Part shown: one piece after another, positions 1 to 8,719 of the stretch
Numbering within the stretch: position 1 is the first letter of the stretch
Layout: the number at the start of each line of letters is the position of its first letter
Origin: Parasutterella secunda
GTDB taxonomy: Bacteria; Pseudomonadota; Gammaproteobacteria; Burkholderiales; Burkholderiaceae_F
Reading direction: 5' to 3'
NCBI RefSeq assembly: GCF_016901835.1
Contig: NZ_JACJKX010000002.1
Location: 124,001-188,000 of the forward strand
DNA length: 64,000 nt
The notes under the pieces: model-generated
The model's database searches: none
The model's input: only the letters and a program-made list of their open reading frames with translations
Told to the model about the DNA's origin: nothing
Position numbers and translations under genes: made by a program

Positions 1-96
1 TATTATTCCATATTAACGATATATATACTTATTTAATTTTTATTTATTATTTGATCTAAATTAAATTACAGCTCTTTTTATGATCTTTTGTTGGCA

Positions 97-133
97 TAGA
101 AAAACCGCTCGAATTCATCACCCGAACGGTTTT
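97..133 (-). terminator. Rho-independent terminator of the M20 peptidase/lid operon
   Basis: Read on the minus strand, 11-base arms (133-123 and 111-101) pair with one G-U wobble around an 11-base loop and run into a short T tract. It lies 40 bases after the stop of the small secreted gene, so it probably ends the two-gene transcript. Confidence 0.65.
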
Positions 134-172
134 GCAGGAAGACGGTTTGATCCGCCTTCCTTAAATCAGCGA

Positions 173-598
173 TTATTTGATGGTAAAGCGCACCTGAGCC
201 GGAACGCCACCGGTCAAATCGCCGGGCTTAACACTGCGGAATGCGTTTTCAGCATCCACACCTTTCTTAACCGCAGCCTCAACCTTTTGCTTCAAGGTCG
301 CCATTTCCTTATCGTCCTTAGCATTTAAGGAAACCTTAAAGTGACCGTCGGCCGCAATAGAGTTCACGGAGTTGCCACCAGTGAAACCTGATACCACGCA
401 TTGCTTTTGCGAAGGAATTGCTTTTTCAATTTCCATGATCGCTCGGGCAGCTGCATGCACAGCATTGGTATTGCCGTATGCACCATTACTGTGTCCGCCG
501 GGCCCCTGGATATCAACGGACATCACTGTGGAGACATCGGCCATCGCCACCGAGGCAGCAAAAGAACCTAATAAAGCTACTAATAATTTTCCTTTCAT
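173..598 (-). CDS. Secreted free-standing M20-type lid (dimerisation) domain protein
   Basis: This 141-residue protein has a clear Sec signal peptide (positive MKGK start, hydrophobic core, cleavage near AMA-D at about residue 20). The mature part reads like the isolated dimerisation/lid domain of M20 peptidases. It has a GPGGHS motif (residues 32-37), NAVHAAARAI after it, GGNSVNSI (74-81), and a final helix with KKGVDAENA. No HxD, EE or other metal-binding motif of the catalytic domain is present, so it cannot be a peptidase alone. A GGAG Shine-Dalgarno lies 6 bases before the ATG. It starts 21 bases after the stop of the M20 peptidase gene, so the two are very likely co-transcribed. I infer a role as a partner, regulator or substrate-binding subunit of that peptidase. 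A decayed duplicate is possible, but the intact signal peptide, start site and reading frame argue against it. Confidence 0.8.
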   Translation of the reverse strand: MKGKLLVALLGSFAASVAMADVSTVMSVDIQGPGGHSNGAYGNTNAVHAAARAIMEIEKAIPSQKQCVVSGFTGGNSVNSIAADGHFKVSLNAKDDKEMATLKQKVEAAVKKGVDAENAFRSVKPGDLTGGVPAQVRFTIK

Positions 599-619
599 AA
601 TGTTCTCCGATGTTCCCTA

Positions 620-2317
620 TTAGTACATATCCTCTGTCGTGCGAGCGCCGATCGGATCAGCCGTCGGTCTGACCACTTCACCCGTGCTCGTATGGTATCC
701 GGCTGCCGTCAAGCCCATCAAGACCATACGGAAAATGCGTTTGCCTTCGTCTTGAGCATTACCCGGAATACCCCATTCGTTAAAGGTATGACCGCCACCG
801 TTGGCCGCCACCGTATGAACGTTGAAGTTCACCGTCGGCACGCCGACCGCAGCCGGCACATTGTCGTTCAAGCTCGAAGAATTGGTCTTCAATTCTTTGA
901 GCTTGTCAATACCGACTGTTTGAGCCGACTGCCAGTAAATTTGCGTAGCGATGTCATTGAAGTTAGCGCGTTGGTGAGCAGGACGGTCACCGAACCACAC
1001 CAATTCCATCTTCACAGCGTTCTTATCACCGGCTTTGACGCCATACTTGGCGTTTTCTTCATCCATGCCAGCCTTGAACGTCGGTTCGATTTGTTTACGA
1101 ATGGCACTCAACGGTCCTTGCGTCGGAGAACGCATGTCAACCATTAACGTGCAAGAGCGGGAACGTTCACCGGGAGCGGCCGTATCGCAGCTTGCCACAC
1201 CCACCGTGTAGGTTGTACGTTCGGCTTTCTTATCCAAATCCCAGGGCGACTTCACATCGGCAATCTTGGCAATTGCACGGGTCATGGCCATCATAGCGCT
1301 CGGTGCTTCAGCTCCGCCTTGCTTGTAGCCTGCCGGTTCCGTGTACTTGATTTCAAAGCGGTAGCTGCCCAAGTAATTGAGCGTACCCGAACCCGGACGA
1401 GTAGAGTCAGCACCGAAGTTGGCGACAAAGTTCAAGGCGTTGTTACCCTTGCCGGTATCTTGGTTATAACCGTAGAGCTGCTTCATTCCGCAGAGGTTAC
1501 CCTTACCTTCTTCACCGGTCGTACCGCAAACCCAGATGTCATACACAGGTTTGATGTTGTACTTCTTCATCATGATGGCAGCGGTCATCACACCGGTCGT
1601 ATTACCCATGGCATCGGCAAATCCGGGCACATAGATACGATAGCCGCCCTTCTTTTGAGCGTCTTCAAGACTGGCATAGCGAACGTATGCTTTCTTGTAG
1701 TTTTCGTCCTGGATAATCTTGCCGTTCTTATCGAAATGCAATTCATCCTTAAGTGCAGCTAGCTCTTGAGGAGAGGCAACAATCGGTTCCGAGGCCTTTT
1801 GTAATTTCACCGGCATGTACGGGTTGCTCTTCGGGGGCAACTTCGCCGGGTTCACTGTATCGGTATGGCCTTCGAGCAAGACTTTCGGGAATTGTCCTTT
1901 ATAGCTCTTTGCACCCTTTTCTTGAGAGTAAGTACCGGGGATACGAACGCAGACGTTGTAGACCGGCATGCCGTCTACTTTCTGGATACCAGCGCCCTTA
2001 ATAATGCCTTCGGGCGTGGTCATGATATCGCTTTTATCAAAACCCCATTCCTCAACCATACGACGGGCAAGCTCTTCAGCACGACGCATTTCATAACGGG
2101 AAGGTGAAGCAATACGCGCTACTTCCATATGAGTATTGAAACGGAATTGGGCGTTTTCATCGCTCGTGAGCTCGGTGAGCATCTTTTGCATCACGGGATC
2201 TTTATAAATTGTCTCGGCTGCCTTTTGTACATCGGTGCTCACTTGCGGCACTACAGCGTAGGCAACGCCTGTAATCATCGCAAGACCGACGGCTAATGCA
2301 CAACGAGTTTTTTGCAT
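620..2317 (-). CDS. Secreted M20 family metallopeptidase
   Basis: This 565-residue zinc peptidase of the M20 clan is predicted to be exported by a Sec signal peptide (cleavage near VAYA, about residue 21). The start at 2317 is chosen because a strong AGGAGG lies just upstream; a longer in-frame version would add 13 residues before the signal. Catalytic-domain motifs are present: GHTDTV (H151, D153), the metal-bridging Asp in GFADAMGN (about D234), the TTGEEGKG pair (about E268-E269), and GGGHTFNEW near the C-terminus (about H509). Two oddities stand out. About 80 residues separate HxD from the bridging Asp, suggesting an insertion of roughly 50. The lid region (about 315-430) lacks the usual GGH and SVN motifs, having AGYKQGG and a cysteine-bracketed segment instead. 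It probably cleaves small peptides in the periplasm. The substrate is unknown. Confidence 0.88.
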   Translation of the reverse strand: MQKTRCALAVGLAMITGVAYAVVPQVSTDVQKAAETIYKDPVMQKMLTELTSDENAQFRFNTHMEVARIASPSRYEMRRAEELARRMVEEWGFDKSDIMTTPEGIIKGAGIQKVDGMPVYNVCVRIPGTYSQEKGAKSYKGQFPKVLLEGHTDTVNPAKLPPKSNPYMPVKLQKASEPIVASPQELAALKDELHFDKNGKIIQDENYKKAYVRYASLEDAQKKGGYRIYVPGFADAMGNTTGVMTAAIMMKKYNIKPVYDIWVCGTTGEEGKGNLCGMKQLYGYNQDTGKGNNALNFVANFGADSTRPGSGTLNYLGSYRFEIKYTEPAGYKQGGAEAPSAMMAMTRAIAKIADVKSPWDLDKKAERTTYTVGVASCDTAAPGERSRSCTLMVDMRSPTQGPLSAIRKQIEPTFKAGMDEENAKYGVKAGDKNAVKMELVWFGDRPAHQRANFNDIATQIYWQSAQTVGIDKLKELKTNSSSLNDNVPAAVGVPTVNFNVHTVAANGGGHTFNEWGIPGNAQDEGKRIFRMVLMGLTAAGYHTSTGEVVRPTADPIGARTTEDMY

Positions 2318-2588
2318 AGATAACCTCCTGTTGAAAGGACCTTCGATTGGAATCATTTCTATTTTGGTCTCATTATTTTCACTTTAAAATCAGGAGAAAC
2401 GAGAGGCCGAGATCGTTCTCACGAAAACGAAATTGCGTTAAAATTCGACTTTCCTCCATCGACTTCCACTTTCAGTCAAGTATCTTTTCAATTGTTTGCC
2501 TTTTAGCAAAGAAGACACTTTTTGAACGTAGCTTTTTTTCTGACTTGGTGACACAATTGCTCCTCCCTAGGAATAACCCTAACCTCTT
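2318..2588. promoter_or_regulatory. Divergent intergenic region, M20 operon / lrgAB
   Basis: This 271-base AT-rich spacer sits between the outward-facing M20 peptidase and lrgA starts and must hold both promoters. I find no confident -35/-10 pair. The peptidase side carries a strong Shine-Dalgarno. The lrgA side has none that is convincing. Confidence 0.4.
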
Positions 2589-2945
2589 ATGCTCATTTCC
2601 ATTGTTTTATTTTTAGTGTTGCAGCTCATTGGCGAGGCCCTCTCGTACGGCTTCGGTTGGCCGATACCCGGCCCGGTTCTCGGCATGATTTTTCTGTTAA
2701 TCGGTTTTTTGGTTAAAGACGATTTGATTGAAAGAGTGCGTTTAACCGCTTCTGTTTTACTGGCTCACTTAGCACTTTTGTTTGTACCGGCAGGCGTTGG
2801 AATCGTACGTCACTGGGACAGAATTTCCGCTGAGTGGGTGGCTATTGCCGCCATTTTGGTGATCGGCACCGCAATTACCATGGTCGTCACTGCCCTTGTC
2901 ATTCAATGGAGTGCCAAACTGATGGGAGTCGATGATGACGATTGA
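2589..2945 (+). CDS. lrgA: CidA/LrgA family membrane protein
   Basis: A 118-residue, four-helix membrane protein with the family pattern: an N-terminal helix, the WPIPGPVLGMI segment after the first helix, then a short charged loop and two more helices. CidA/LrgA proteins were described as holin-like. More recent work on the family links LrgAB to uptake of small organic acids such as pyruvate. The gene overlaps lrgB by 14 bases, the classical translationally coupled pair. No clear ribosome site precedes the ATG, but the N-terminus is colinear with the family. Divergent from the M20 peptidase operon. Confidence 0.88.
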   Translation: MLISIVLFLVLQLIGEALSYGFGWPIPGPVLGMIFLLIGFLVKDDLIERVRLTASVLLAHLALLFVPAGVGIVRHWDRISAEWVAIAAILVIGTAITMVVTALVIQWSAKLMGVDDDD

Positions 2946-3666
2946 ATTGCTGTGGGGTCATTTGGCTCAAAACCCTGTTTTATGGCTCTGCCTGACTCTT
3001 TTTGCCTATCAAATCGGTATCTGGGTTTACCAAAAAAGCGGGTTTATTACTTTGTTGTCACCCTTTGTCATTGCCGTGGCCATTCTTCTTGTGATCCTAT
3101 TTGCCACCCATACCCGATATGAAACATTCTTTGCCGGAGCGCAATTTGTTCATTTTCTTCTTGGACCGGCAACTGTAGCATTGGCCGTTCCGCTTTTTGA
3201 CCAACGTCTGCGCCTGGCAAAACTTTGGGCTCCGTTGTTTATCGGTGTCACAGTGGGCTGTATTGTGGGCGTGGCCTCAACCGTCTTACTTGGCGTACTT
3301 TTTCACGCCTCTTTCGAAAGCATTATGTCCATGGCACCTAAAAGCGTGACTACGCCGATTGCTATGGGAATCTCCGAAAAAATGGGAGGTATTGCTGAGT
3401 TCACCGCCGGAATCGTCGTCTTGACCGGTATCACGGGCTCTTTGCTCGCCGGAATAATATTTAAGCTCTTCGGTATAAAAAAAGACTACATCAAAGGCTT
3501 TGCATTAGGGGTTGCTGCGCACGGCATGGGCACATCAAGAGCTTTTCAAATCAGCGATAAGGCGGGCGCCTTCTCAGGGCTTGCGATGGGATTGGCGGGT
3601 ATCGTCACGGCTTTTGTTGCACCGATGCTCGCCCCGCCTCTTCTTAATTGGTTATTAAATCAATGA
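2932..3666 (+). CDS. lrgB: CidB/LrgB family membrane protein
   Basis: A 244-residue inner-membrane protein with seven to eight hydrophobic segments and the conserved LrgB stretches (SVTTPIAMGISEKMGG, then GIVVLTGITG and AAHGMGTSRA). It is the partner of the upstream LrgA. Its first ATG lies inside the end of lrgA and a second ATG follows immediately, so the start could be three bases later. Function in this organism is not shown by sequence. Candidates are murein hydrolase/autolysis control or organic acid transport. A strong hairpin with a T tract follows the stop. Confidence 0.88.
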   Translation: MMTIELLWGHLAQNPVLWLCLTLFAYQIGIWVYQKSGFITLLSPFVIAVAILLVILFATHTRYETFFAGAQFVHFLLGPATVALAVPLFDQRLRLAKLWAPLFIGVTVGCIVGVASTVLLGVLFHASFESIMSMAPKSVTTPIAMGISEKMGGIAEFTAGIVVLTGITGSLLAGIIFKLFGIKKDYIKGFALGVAAHGMGTSRAFQISDKAGAFSGLAMGLAGIVTAFVAPMLAPPLLNWLLNQ

Positions 3667-3670
3667 CAGC

Positions 3671-3707
3671 TCGGGCCGAATCCGAAAAGGACCGGCCCGA
3701 TTTTCTT
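3671..3707 (+). terminator. Rho-independent terminator of lrgAB
   Basis: Perfect 8-base arms (3671-3678 and 3693-3700, TCGGGCCG / CGGCCCGA) are followed by TTTTCTT on the plus strand. The end overlaps the stop codon of the converging glmM gene. Confidence 0.8.
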
Positions 3708-5040
3708 AAAGCGTATCCGCAATGCTTTGAGCCAGTGATTGAGCCAACGCCTTATCATCGGCTTCAACCATTACGCGCAAAAGCGGCTCGGTTCCCGAGG
3801 GACGAATGAGGACCCGACCGCGTCCGTTGAGCTGTTCCTGGGCTGCCTGCAACGCCTTTTGCATCGGTTCATGCGACTTCCAATCAAAGCCCTTTTCAAT
3901 ACGTTTATTGATCAACACCTGAGGCAGAAGTTTCAAATCGGCTGTTAACTCAGCCAGCGTCTTATTCTGGCGTCTCATTGCAGCGAGTACCTGAAGACTG
4001 CTCACAATACCGTCTCCGGTTGTCTGACAATCGAGAACCAATAAATGCCCGGATGTTTCTCCGCCGAAAATCCAACCGTCTCGGGCTTTAAGTTGCTCGA
4101 GCACATAGCGGTCCCCGACCTTGGCGCGAACAAACTCAATTCCCAGTTCAGCAAAGCGTTTTTCAAGAGCGTAATTGGTCATCAATGTTCCGACTACCCC
4201 TTGGACTTTTTCACGCATCATGCGGTCGCGCACCATCACGTAGAGCAGTTCGTCACCGTTATAAACATGCCCGTTGGCATCGGCCATGATTAACCGATCA
4301 GCGTCCCCGTCAAGAGCAATACCCACGTCGCAGCCGCGCTCAAACACTTTCTTGGACAGAGACTCCGTGTGTGTAGCCCCCACTCCATCGTTGATATTAA
4401 AGCCATCCGGTGTATCGCCGACAGTGAAAACATCTGCCCCTAATTCATGGTAAACGGCAGGAGCCACGTGATAAGCGGCTCCGTTGGCGCAATCCACCAG
4501 GATTCTCAAGCCCTTTAAATTGACATCACTGTCGATGGTCGATTTACAAAATTCAATATAGCGGCCGGAGGCATCTTCCAGGCGCCAAGCCTTACCTAAT
4601 TCGCGGCTTTCTACGCAAGCAAAACCCTTATCGAGTTCTTCTTCAATTTCAAGCTCCACCTCATCGGGTAATTTCGCACCGGACTCTGAGAAAAATTTGA
4701 TGCCATTGTCGTGATAGGGGTTATGGCTCGCACTGATGACAACACCTGCATCGGCTCTTTGAGCTCGGGTCAAATAAGCAATGGCAGGAGTTGGAATCGG
4801 ACCGCACAACACTACATCGACTCCGGCACTGGAAAATCCAGCCTGAAGGGCCGCTTCCAACATATACCCCGATACACGTGTGTCCTTTCCGATCACTACT
4901 CGCACATGGCGTCGACCGTCAATATGTCGTCTTAACACACGACCGGCCGCTTGCCCCAACTTCAATACAAAATCCGGTGTAATCGGGGTTTCACCCACCC
5001 GACCGCGGACTCCATCCGTCCCAAAATATTTACGAGTCAT
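3706..5040 (-). CDS. glmM: Phosphoglucosamine mutase
   Basis: A 444-residue cytoplasmic enzyme that converts glucosamine-6-phosphate to glucosamine-1-phosphate on the way to UDP-GlcNAc for peptidoglycan and LPS. It starts [13 protein letters not shown] as GlmM proteins do. The phosphoserine loop is VISASHNP (about residue 105), followed by the Mg-binding DGDADR, the substrate loop GGETSGH, and the phosphate-binding [12 protein letters not shown] near the end. Full length for the family. It starts 4 bases after the folP stop, giving the common folP-glmM pair. ftsH, which often precedes folP, is not present; tRNA genes lie there instead. Confidence 0.97.
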   Translation of the reverse strand: MTRKYFGTDGVRGRVGETPITPDFVLKLGQAAGRVLRRHIDGRRHVRVVIGKDTRVSGYMLEAALQAGFSSAGVDVVLCGPIPTPAIAYLTRAQRADAGVVISASHNPYHDNGIKFFSESGAKLPDEVELEIEEELDKGFACVESRELGKAWRLEDASGRYIEFCKSTIDSDVNLKGLRILVDCANGAAYHVAPAVYHELGADVFTVGDTPDGFNINDGVGATHTESLSKKVFERGCDVGIALDGDADRLIMADANGHVYNGDELLYVMVRDRMMREKVQGVVGTLMTNYALEKRFAELGIEFVRAKVGDRYVLEQLKARDGWIFGGETSGHLLVLDCQTTGDGIVSSLQVLAAMRRQNKTLAELTADLKLLPQVLINKRIEKGFDWKSHEPMQKALQAAQEQLNGRGRVLIRPSGTEPLLRVMVEADDKALAQSLAQSIADTL

Positions 5041-5044
5041 AAAA

Positions 5045-5881
5045 CTATTCCTTTTGAGTTTGACTGACTGTCATACGCCAAATTGTAAACGCATCTCGCG
5101 TGGCTGCCACATCGTGAACCCGAAGTATAGAAGCTCCTCGTTGGGCGGCTAAAAGTGCACCGGTCACAGAAGATACAAGTCTGTCGTGTACTCCTCTACC
5201 TGTAACCGCTCCTAAACTGGACTTTCTGGACAATCCCACGAGTAAAGGATAAGGCAGTCGGGCAAAGCGCGCCGTATTGGCTAAAAGCGTAAAGTTTTGC
5301 TCCACTGTTTTTCCGAATCCGAATCCATAATCCAGACAAATTCGACTTGAATCAATCCCGACTTTTTCAAGCTCGGCGGCTCGATTCAACAAAAAAGATT
5401 CCACTTCTTGCAAAAGATTTTTATAGGTCGGCTTTTCTTGCATGCTCTGAGGATCGCCTTGCATATGCATCAGACAAATCCCCGCATCGGTTTCTGCCGC
5501 TGCCTGCAAAGCTCCAGGAAGACAAAGTGCACGAATATCATTAATAATGTGCGCTCCGGCTTTTACTGCCTCTTTGATTACGAGAGGTTTGCTCGTATCA
5601 ACTGAAATCGTTGCTCCGGTCGCTGCTAACGCTTCAACAACCGGGATAACTCGCCTTAATTCCTCTTTTTCGCTGACTTCTGCCGCTCCCGGACGGGTAG
5701 ACTCTCCTCCGATATCCAAAATATCGGCCCCTTCATCCAAAAGCTTCAGAGCGTGCTTTACTGCAGCGTCACAATCGTCATGCTCTCCCCCATCAGAGAA
5801 AGAATCCGGAGTCACGTTGACAATTCCCATAATCAAGGGAAATGAAAGATCAAGCTCTCGACCGGCACACAACCACTTCAT
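5045..5881 (-). CDS. folP: Dihydropteroate synthase
   Basis: Joins p-aminobenzoate to dihydropterin pyrophosphate in folate synthesis and is the sulfonamide target. With the start at 5881 it is 278 residues and begins MKWLCAG, colinear with characterised FolP proteins; an AAGAAGGG ribosome site precedes this ATG. Upstream in-frame starts (5905, 5935) have no ribosome site. Signatures: [15 protein letters not shown] (pterin/metal loop), [14 protein letters not shown], the NDI strand, and [11 protein letters not shown] for the phosphate site. First gene of the folP-glmM operon. Confidence 0.96.
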   Translation of the reverse strand: MKWLCAGRELDLSFPLIMGIVNVTPDSFSDGGEHDDCDAAVKHALKLLDEGADILDIGGESTRPGAAEVSEKEELRRVIPVVEALAATGATISVDTSKPLVIKEAVKAGAHIINDIRALCLPGALQAAAETDAGICLMHMQGDPQSMQEKPTYKNLLQEVESFLLNRAAELEKVGIDSSRICLDYGFGFGKTVEQNFTLLANTARFARLPYPLLVGLSRKSSLGAVTGRGVHDRLVSSVTGALLAAQRGASILRVHDVAATRDAFTIWRMTVSQTQKE

Positions 5882-5988
5882 TGAATTGCCCTTCTTTTCA
5901 CTCATAAAATAGTTTTTGATTGTACCAACCAGCATCTCATTTGATAGAGCTAAAGATAGAGGATTTTCGAAAAAAATTGCCCAAACTA

Positions 5989-6017
5989 TTGCACTTCCGT
6001 TTTTTTTCCTGCATAAT
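5989..6017 (+). promoter_or_regulatory. Sigma70-type promoter of the tRNA cluster
   Basis: TTGCAC (5989-5994) and CATAAT (6012-6017) are separated by exactly 17 bases. The expected transcription start, about 6024, lies about 12 bases before the mature 5' end of tRNA-Pro. This is the best-formed promoter I can read in the window. Confidence 0.7.
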
Positions 6018-6035
6018 GCTGATTCGCACTTGAGG

Positions 6036-6112
6036 CGGGGCGTAGCGCAGTCCGGTAGCGCGCCTGCTTTGGGAGCAGGATGTCGGGGGTTCGAATCCCT
6101 TCGCCCCGACCA
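6036..6112 (+). tRNA. tRNA-Pro (anticodon TGG)
   Basis: A full cloverleaf can be drawn: 7-bp acceptor CGGGGCG/CGCCCCG, anticodon stem CCTGC/GCAGG with loop TTTGGGA, T arm with TTCGAAT, and an encoded CCA end. First of three tandem tRNA genes downstream of a consensus-like promoter. Confidence 0.97.
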
Positions 6113-6131
6113 CGTTTCGACAGTTGTCGAG

Positions 6132-6208
6132 CCGCCCGTAGCTCAGCTGGATAGAGCATCGGCCTTCTAAGCCGAGGGTCACAGGTTCGAATCCTGTCGG
6201 GCGGGCCA
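6132..6208 (+). tRNA. tRNA-Arg (anticodon TCT)
   Basis: Acceptor stem CCGCCCG/CGGGCGG, anticodon stem TCGGC/GCCGA with loop CTTCTAA, T stem ACAGG/CCTGT, encoded CCA. It reads AGA/AGG arginine codons. It lies 19 bases after tRNA-Pro and is presumably in the same transcript. Confidence 0.96.
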
Positions 6209-6216
6209 AGTTTGAT

Positions 6217-6293
6217 GGTGGGAATAGCTCAGTTGGTAGAGTCCCGGATTGTGATTCCGGTTGTCGTGGGTTCGAGTCCCATTTCCCACCCCA
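6217..6293 (+). tRNA. tRNA-His (anticodon GTG)
   Basis: Acceptor GTGGGAA/TTCCCAC with the extra G at -1 (6217) opposite C73, the identity element of histidine tRNAs. Anticodon stem CCGGA/TCCGG with loop TTGTGAT, encoded CCA. Last of the tandem tRNA set. Confidence 0.96.
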
Positions 6294-6375
6294 TCAACCT
6301 TCCCTTCAAACTTTCCTCCCAAAAATCCCGAATATCTTAAATTCAGTTCTATTCAAGACTGTCTTTTTGTACACA

Positions 6376-6406
6376 ACAAAAAGCCCACCGTTTTAGCGGC
6401 AGGCTT
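6376..6406 (-). terminator. Rho-independent terminator of htpX
   Basis: On the minus strand a 10-bp stem (6406-6397 with 6390-6381, two G-U pairs) with a 6-base loop runs into five Ts. It lies between the converging tRNA cluster and htpX. Confidence 0.7.
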
Positions 6407-6426
6407 AGTGTTATTCTCGTATCCGA

Positions 6427-7320
6427 TTAATTTTGCAGTTCACGAAGCGCTTTGATACGAGCTTCGATCGGGGGATGCGTTGCAAAAAGGGAACCCATTC
6501 CGCCGCTGATACCAAAACCCTTGACGTTGCCCGGCAATTCGGAAGGTTGTTGCCCTCCCAGGCGAGCCAAAGCGTTAATCATCGGTACGGGCGATCCTAA
6601 AGCTTCGGCTGCACCGGCATCCGCACGATATTCACGGTAACGCGAGAAAGCGGCCACAAGCATCGAACCCAAAAGTCCCAAGACCATATCAAGAACCAAG
6701 CTTGTGATGTAGTAACCGGCTCCAGGAGCGTCGCTTTCATTGCGCAAAATTCCACGATCCACGATATTGCCGATCACGCGTGACAAGAATACAACAAACG
6801 TGTTAATCACGCCCTGCATAAGGGTCATCGTCACCATGTCGCCGTTGGCTACGTGGCTCATTTCATGGCCTAAAACAGCCGCCACTTCTTCCTTATTCAT
6901 ACTGGCTAAAAGCCCGTCAGAGACAGCCACTAAAGAATTGTTTTTAGAGGGGCCGGTAGCAAAGGCGTTGGGCTCACCATGGTAAATGCCCACCTCCGGC
7001 ATCGCCACACCTTTGGTTTCAGCCAATTTCGCAACGGTTTGAACCAACCAACGTTCCACTTCGTTGCGCGGGTGCTCAATGTCAATCATCTGCACACCCA
7101 TAGAGTTCTTAGCGATAGTCTTACTCATCATCAAACTGATGATGGAACCGGAAAAACCGATTACTGCGGCAAAGATCAACAGCGATACATAGTTTTGACC
7201 TGCACCGGCAATTTGCGAGAAATCAACCCCGAAAAACCAGCTCACCAAATTCAAGATGATGGACAGCATCACCAAAATGGCCAAGTTGGTCAAGATGAAT
7301 AAACCGATTCGTTTAAACAT
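6427..7320 (-). CDS. htpX: Membrane zinc protease HtpX
   Basis: A 297-residue M48 family inner-membrane metalloprotease involved in quality control of membrane proteins under envelope or heat stress. Two N-terminal membrane helices (about 5-28 and 42-66) are followed by a cytoplasmic catalytic domain with HEMSH (152-156) and [13 protein letters not shown] just before it. Two more hydrophobic segments lie around 165-220. The third zinc ligand probably lies in the [14 protein letters not shown] motif. Full length. Monocistronic by context, with its own terminator and a 143-base upstream gap. Confidence 0.96.
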   Translation of the reverse strand: MFKRIGLFILTNLAILVMLSIILNLVSWFFGVDFSQIAGAGQNYVSLLIFAAVIGFSGSIISLMMSKTIAKNSMGVQMIDIEHPRNEVERWLVQTVAKLAETKGVAMPEVGIYHGEPNAFATGPSKNNSLVAVSDGLLASMNKEEVAAVLGHEMSHVANGDMVTMTLMQGVINTFVVFLSRVIGNIVDRGILRNESDAPGAGYYITSLVLDMVLGLLGSMLVAAFSRYREYRADAGAAEALGSPVPMINALARLGGQQPSELPGNVKGFGISGGMGSLFATHPPIEARIKALRELQN

Positions 7321-7420
7321 TGATGTTTCCTAGTCAATAAAGGCAATCACATGAATGTGAAGTGTACGCAATGTTGCTGTAAAGAGTGTGAAAGAAGATT
7401 CTCAAAAATGTAAATAATTA

Positions 7421-7453
7421 CAAAAAAGGCCAAGATTGAATTCTCTTGACCTT
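7421..7453 (-). terminator. Rho-independent terminator of lapB
   Basis: 10-base arms (7453-7444 and 7435-7426, one mismatch) on the minus strand are followed by a run of six Ts. Located just after the lapB stop and before the htpX promoter region. Confidence 0.7.
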
Positions 7454-7463
7454 AATTGCTTGA

Positions 7464-8618
7464 TCAAACTTCTTCCTCACGCTTGGGAGAATAACTTCCC
7501 CATGAGGAGCAACCCGGGCAAAGCCACTGAAAGCCCTTTGCCACGAACCCACAGTGAGCACAGCGGTAACGACCAGGACGGCTGACATAGGGTTTGAGCA
7601 ATGTAACGAGCAATTGAAGTTCAGTGTCTTCCGGATTGGCCTTCAGACGCAATTGAGCCAACTTTTCATACGTCCATAAGGTCGGTCGACGTATCAATTC
7701 TTCTTTCAGGAATTTTTGCGCAGCCTGCTCACCCTCACTCTTGGCAATCAAATCAAGGGCAATGGACAGCGTCTCGACTCCCGAATGATCGTCCAAAGCC
7801 CGATGAATCAAGTTCATCGCCTGTTCGTGCTGACCGATCATTTCATAGGCTTTGGCCATCTGAGCCATTACTAAAGTCAAGTGCTCTGCAGAGACTTTTT
7901 CTACCTGAGACCAATGTTCAAGAGCGGTTTTCGGATCTTCGGCAAGCATGGCCAAATCCCCTAACATAATCAATGCGCGAACACTTTTACGATCCACCTC
8001 AAGTGCTTTTTGCAGCTGCTCTTTTGCCTTATCGAATTGTTTGCCACGTATCGCCTGAACCGCCAATTCGCAATGGAAATGCCCCATTTCCATCTGGTGG
8101 TTTTCGCCTGCCTGTTTTTCCAACGTGTTGGCAATATCAATGGCCTTTTCCCACTCTTTTTCCGTGCAGTAAATCTTCAAAAGTGCACGCATGGCGTCCA
8201 AGCGGTATTCCGGTTCCTTCAACAGACGTTGAAAACTGTTTTCCGCCCGGTCATAAATACCGGCTTTCAAATAATCATTACCTAACTCAAACAAGGCCAA
8301 TGAACGTTCGTGCGTCGGCAAGTCTTCACGATTGAGCAGGTGATTGTGGATACGAACCGCTCGGTCAAATTCGCCGCGACGGCTAAAGAGATTACCCAAA
8401 GCATGGTGAAGCTCAATGGTTTCCGGGTCGAGCTTAACCACCTCGATAAAAGCATCGATTGCTTTGTCCGGCTGATCATTCAATAAAAGGTTGATCCCTT
8501 TGTAATAGGTACCGGGACGTTGCTCTTGCTCGCGTTGTCGTTGATCCAGTCCTCTAAACCACCAACCTGCAACGAAAAGCACAGGAACAACAATCAGATA
8601 CCAAAGTTCGAATTCCAT
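7464..8618 (-). CDS. lapB: LPS assembly protein LapB (YciM)
   Basis: A 384-residue inner-membrane-anchored protein that, with FtsH, controls LpxC turnover and so the rate of LPS synthesis. One N-terminal membrane helix (about 6-22) is followed by a short linker and a long run of TPR helices (about 35-340). It ends with a rubredoxin-like zinc ribbon of two CxxC pairs (CAHC and CPGC), the LapB hallmark. In many relatives lapA (yciS) precedes it and both follow ihfB; here the upstream neighbour is infA and no lapA is present. Family membership is secure. The regulatory role is taken from characterised homologues. Confidence 0.94.
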   Translation of the reverse strand: MEFELWYLIVVPVLFVAGWWFRGLDQRQREQEQRPGTYYKGINLLLNDQPDKAIDAFIEVVKLDPETIELHHALGNLFSRRGEFDRAVRIHNHLLNREDLPTHERSLALFELGNDYLKAGIYDRAENSFQRLLKEPEYRLDAMRALLKIYCTEKEWEKAIDIANTLEKQAGENHQMEMGHFHCELAVQAIRGKQFDKAKEQLQKALEVDRKSVRALIMLGDLAMLAEDPKTALEHWSQVEKVSAEHLTLVMAQMAKAYEMIGQHEQAMNLIHRALDDHSGVETLSIALDLIAKSEGEQAAQKFLKEELIRRPTLWTYEKLAQLRLKANPEDTELQLLVTLLKPYVSRPGRYRCAHCGFVAKGFQWLCPGCSSWGSYSPKREEEV

Positions 8619-8660
8619 GATGAATGATTCCGGTTAAGAATGGCTTGCGTTGATTGTACA

Positions 8661-8708
8661 CGCAAACAAAGGACGCCCGACTGACTCAGGCGTCCTGATA
8701 CATTTGCG
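8661..8708 (-). terminator. Hairpin after infA, possible terminator
   Basis: Perfect 8-base arms (8670-8677 and 8689-8696) sit inside an outer CGCAAA/TTTGCG pair (8661-8666 and 8703-8708). It lies directly after the infA stop. The T tract on the minus strand is weak, so it may be only an attenuator. Confidence 0.45.
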
Positions 8709-8719
8709 AATGCTGTGGA

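Noticed and set aside
173-598. Small gene as a decayed fragment of the M20 peptidase
   Set aside because: It has its own signal peptide, ribosome site and intact frame, and it retains motifs that the adjacent full-length gene has lost, so it is not simply a broken copy of that gene.
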